From contig CAZAIO010000076.1 in NCBI GenBank assembly GCA_964485235.1, positions 1-12,863 of the forward strand: a stretch of DNA of 12,863 nt, given 5' to 3'. The position numbers were made by a program, and so were the translations under genes. Source of the stretch: CAZAIO01 sp964485235 (GTDB lineage: Bacteria > Chloroflexota > Dehalococcoidia > GIF9 > UBA5629). Below, one piece after another: positions 12,757 to 12,863 of this stretch. The first letter of the stretch is position 1. Every line of letters begins with the position of its first letter. Under the pieces are notes generated by a model that was not told the DNA's origin, made no database searches, and saw only the letters and a program-made list of their open reading frames with translations.

Positions 12757-12863
12757 TTAGTCGATATTAATACCCACCACTTTCAATTGTGTTACGTCGT
12801 CAAACCCGACTACGGAATATTCTTTGCCGATTCCGCTCTCTTTAAAACCACCCCACGGCAGTT
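12757..12863 (-). CDS. Aldehyde dehydrogenase, C-terminal end only
   Basis: The minus strand reads LPWGGFKESGIGKE, then a Gly-Phe-Asp segment, VTQLKVVGINID and TAA (12757-12759). PWGGxKxSGxGRE...G...YTxxKxV is the conserved C-terminal signature of NAD(P)+-dependent aldehyde dehydrogenases, which oxidise aldehydes to acids. Only 34 residues are in the window; the catalytic Cys and Glu lie beyond its right edge, so substrate and exact subfamily cannot be judged. It is the first gene of the acyl-CoA series, 182 bases before the double-hotdog gene. Confidence 0.85.
   Translation of the reverse strand, partial: LPWGGFKESGIGKEYSVVGFDDVTQLKVVGINID

Noticed and set aside
1..12863. CRISPR arrays, tRNA or rRNA genes, insertion sequences, phage genes
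   Set aside because: No regularly spaced repeats, cloverleaf, rRNA-like stretches, transposase or integrase sequence seen on either strand.

Overview
The window suggests a strict or facultative anaerobe. It carries rubrerythrins, a Fur/PerR-type regulator, a stand-alone flavodoxin and a peroxiredoxin that appears to use selenocysteine. It also carries acyl-CoA genes of the kinds found in fatty-acid or aromatic degraders (Chloroflexota/Dehalococcoidia, Desulfobacterota and Peptococcaceae-like Firmicutes are all possible; the sequence alone does not decide). Two runs of N (10 and 100 bases) mark assembly gaps, so this is probably a metagenome scaffold. Almost all genes are on the minus strand; the one clear plus-strand gene is a HAD hydrolase.

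Region 1 (about 1-1806) is a peroxide-defence block on the minus strand, read from high to low coordinates: PerR/Fur-like regulator, rubrerythrin, the 3' end of a second rubrerythrin cut by the 10-N gap, and a 2-Cys-type peroxiredoxin. In the peroxiredoxin the catalytic cysteine codon is an in-frame TGA followed by a hairpin matching the bacterial SECIS consensus. A naive gene call would stop the peroxiredoxin at 81 residues, although the frame stays open for another 111 codons of clear peroxiredoxin sequence.

Region 2 (about 1807-4566) is a set of small housekeeping genes: a nitroreductase with its own promoter and terminator, a pyridoxamine-phosphate-oxidase-like FMN protein, a divergent HAD hydrolase, and an AlkD-like DNA glycosylase broken by the 100-N gap. 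The HAD and AlkD genes have -10 boxes so close to their ATG that their transcripts may be leaderless or nearly so.

Region 3 (about 4531-8125) holds an MgtA-type P-type ATPase, an AT-rich gene-poor spacer, a flavodoxin, and a short plus-strand remnant of a LuxR-type DNA-binding domain.

Region 4 (about 8126-12863) is an acyl-CoA module: the end of an aldehyde dehydrogenase, a double-hotdog MaoC/FAS1-type protein, a class III (CaiB/BaiF) CoA transferase and an ANL-family acyl-CoA synthetase. All lie on the minus strand with 170-250-base gaps, so several may be separate transcripts. Together they could oxidise an aldehyde to an acid, activate it as a CoA thioester and hydrate or otherwise process it; the substrate cannot be read from sequence.
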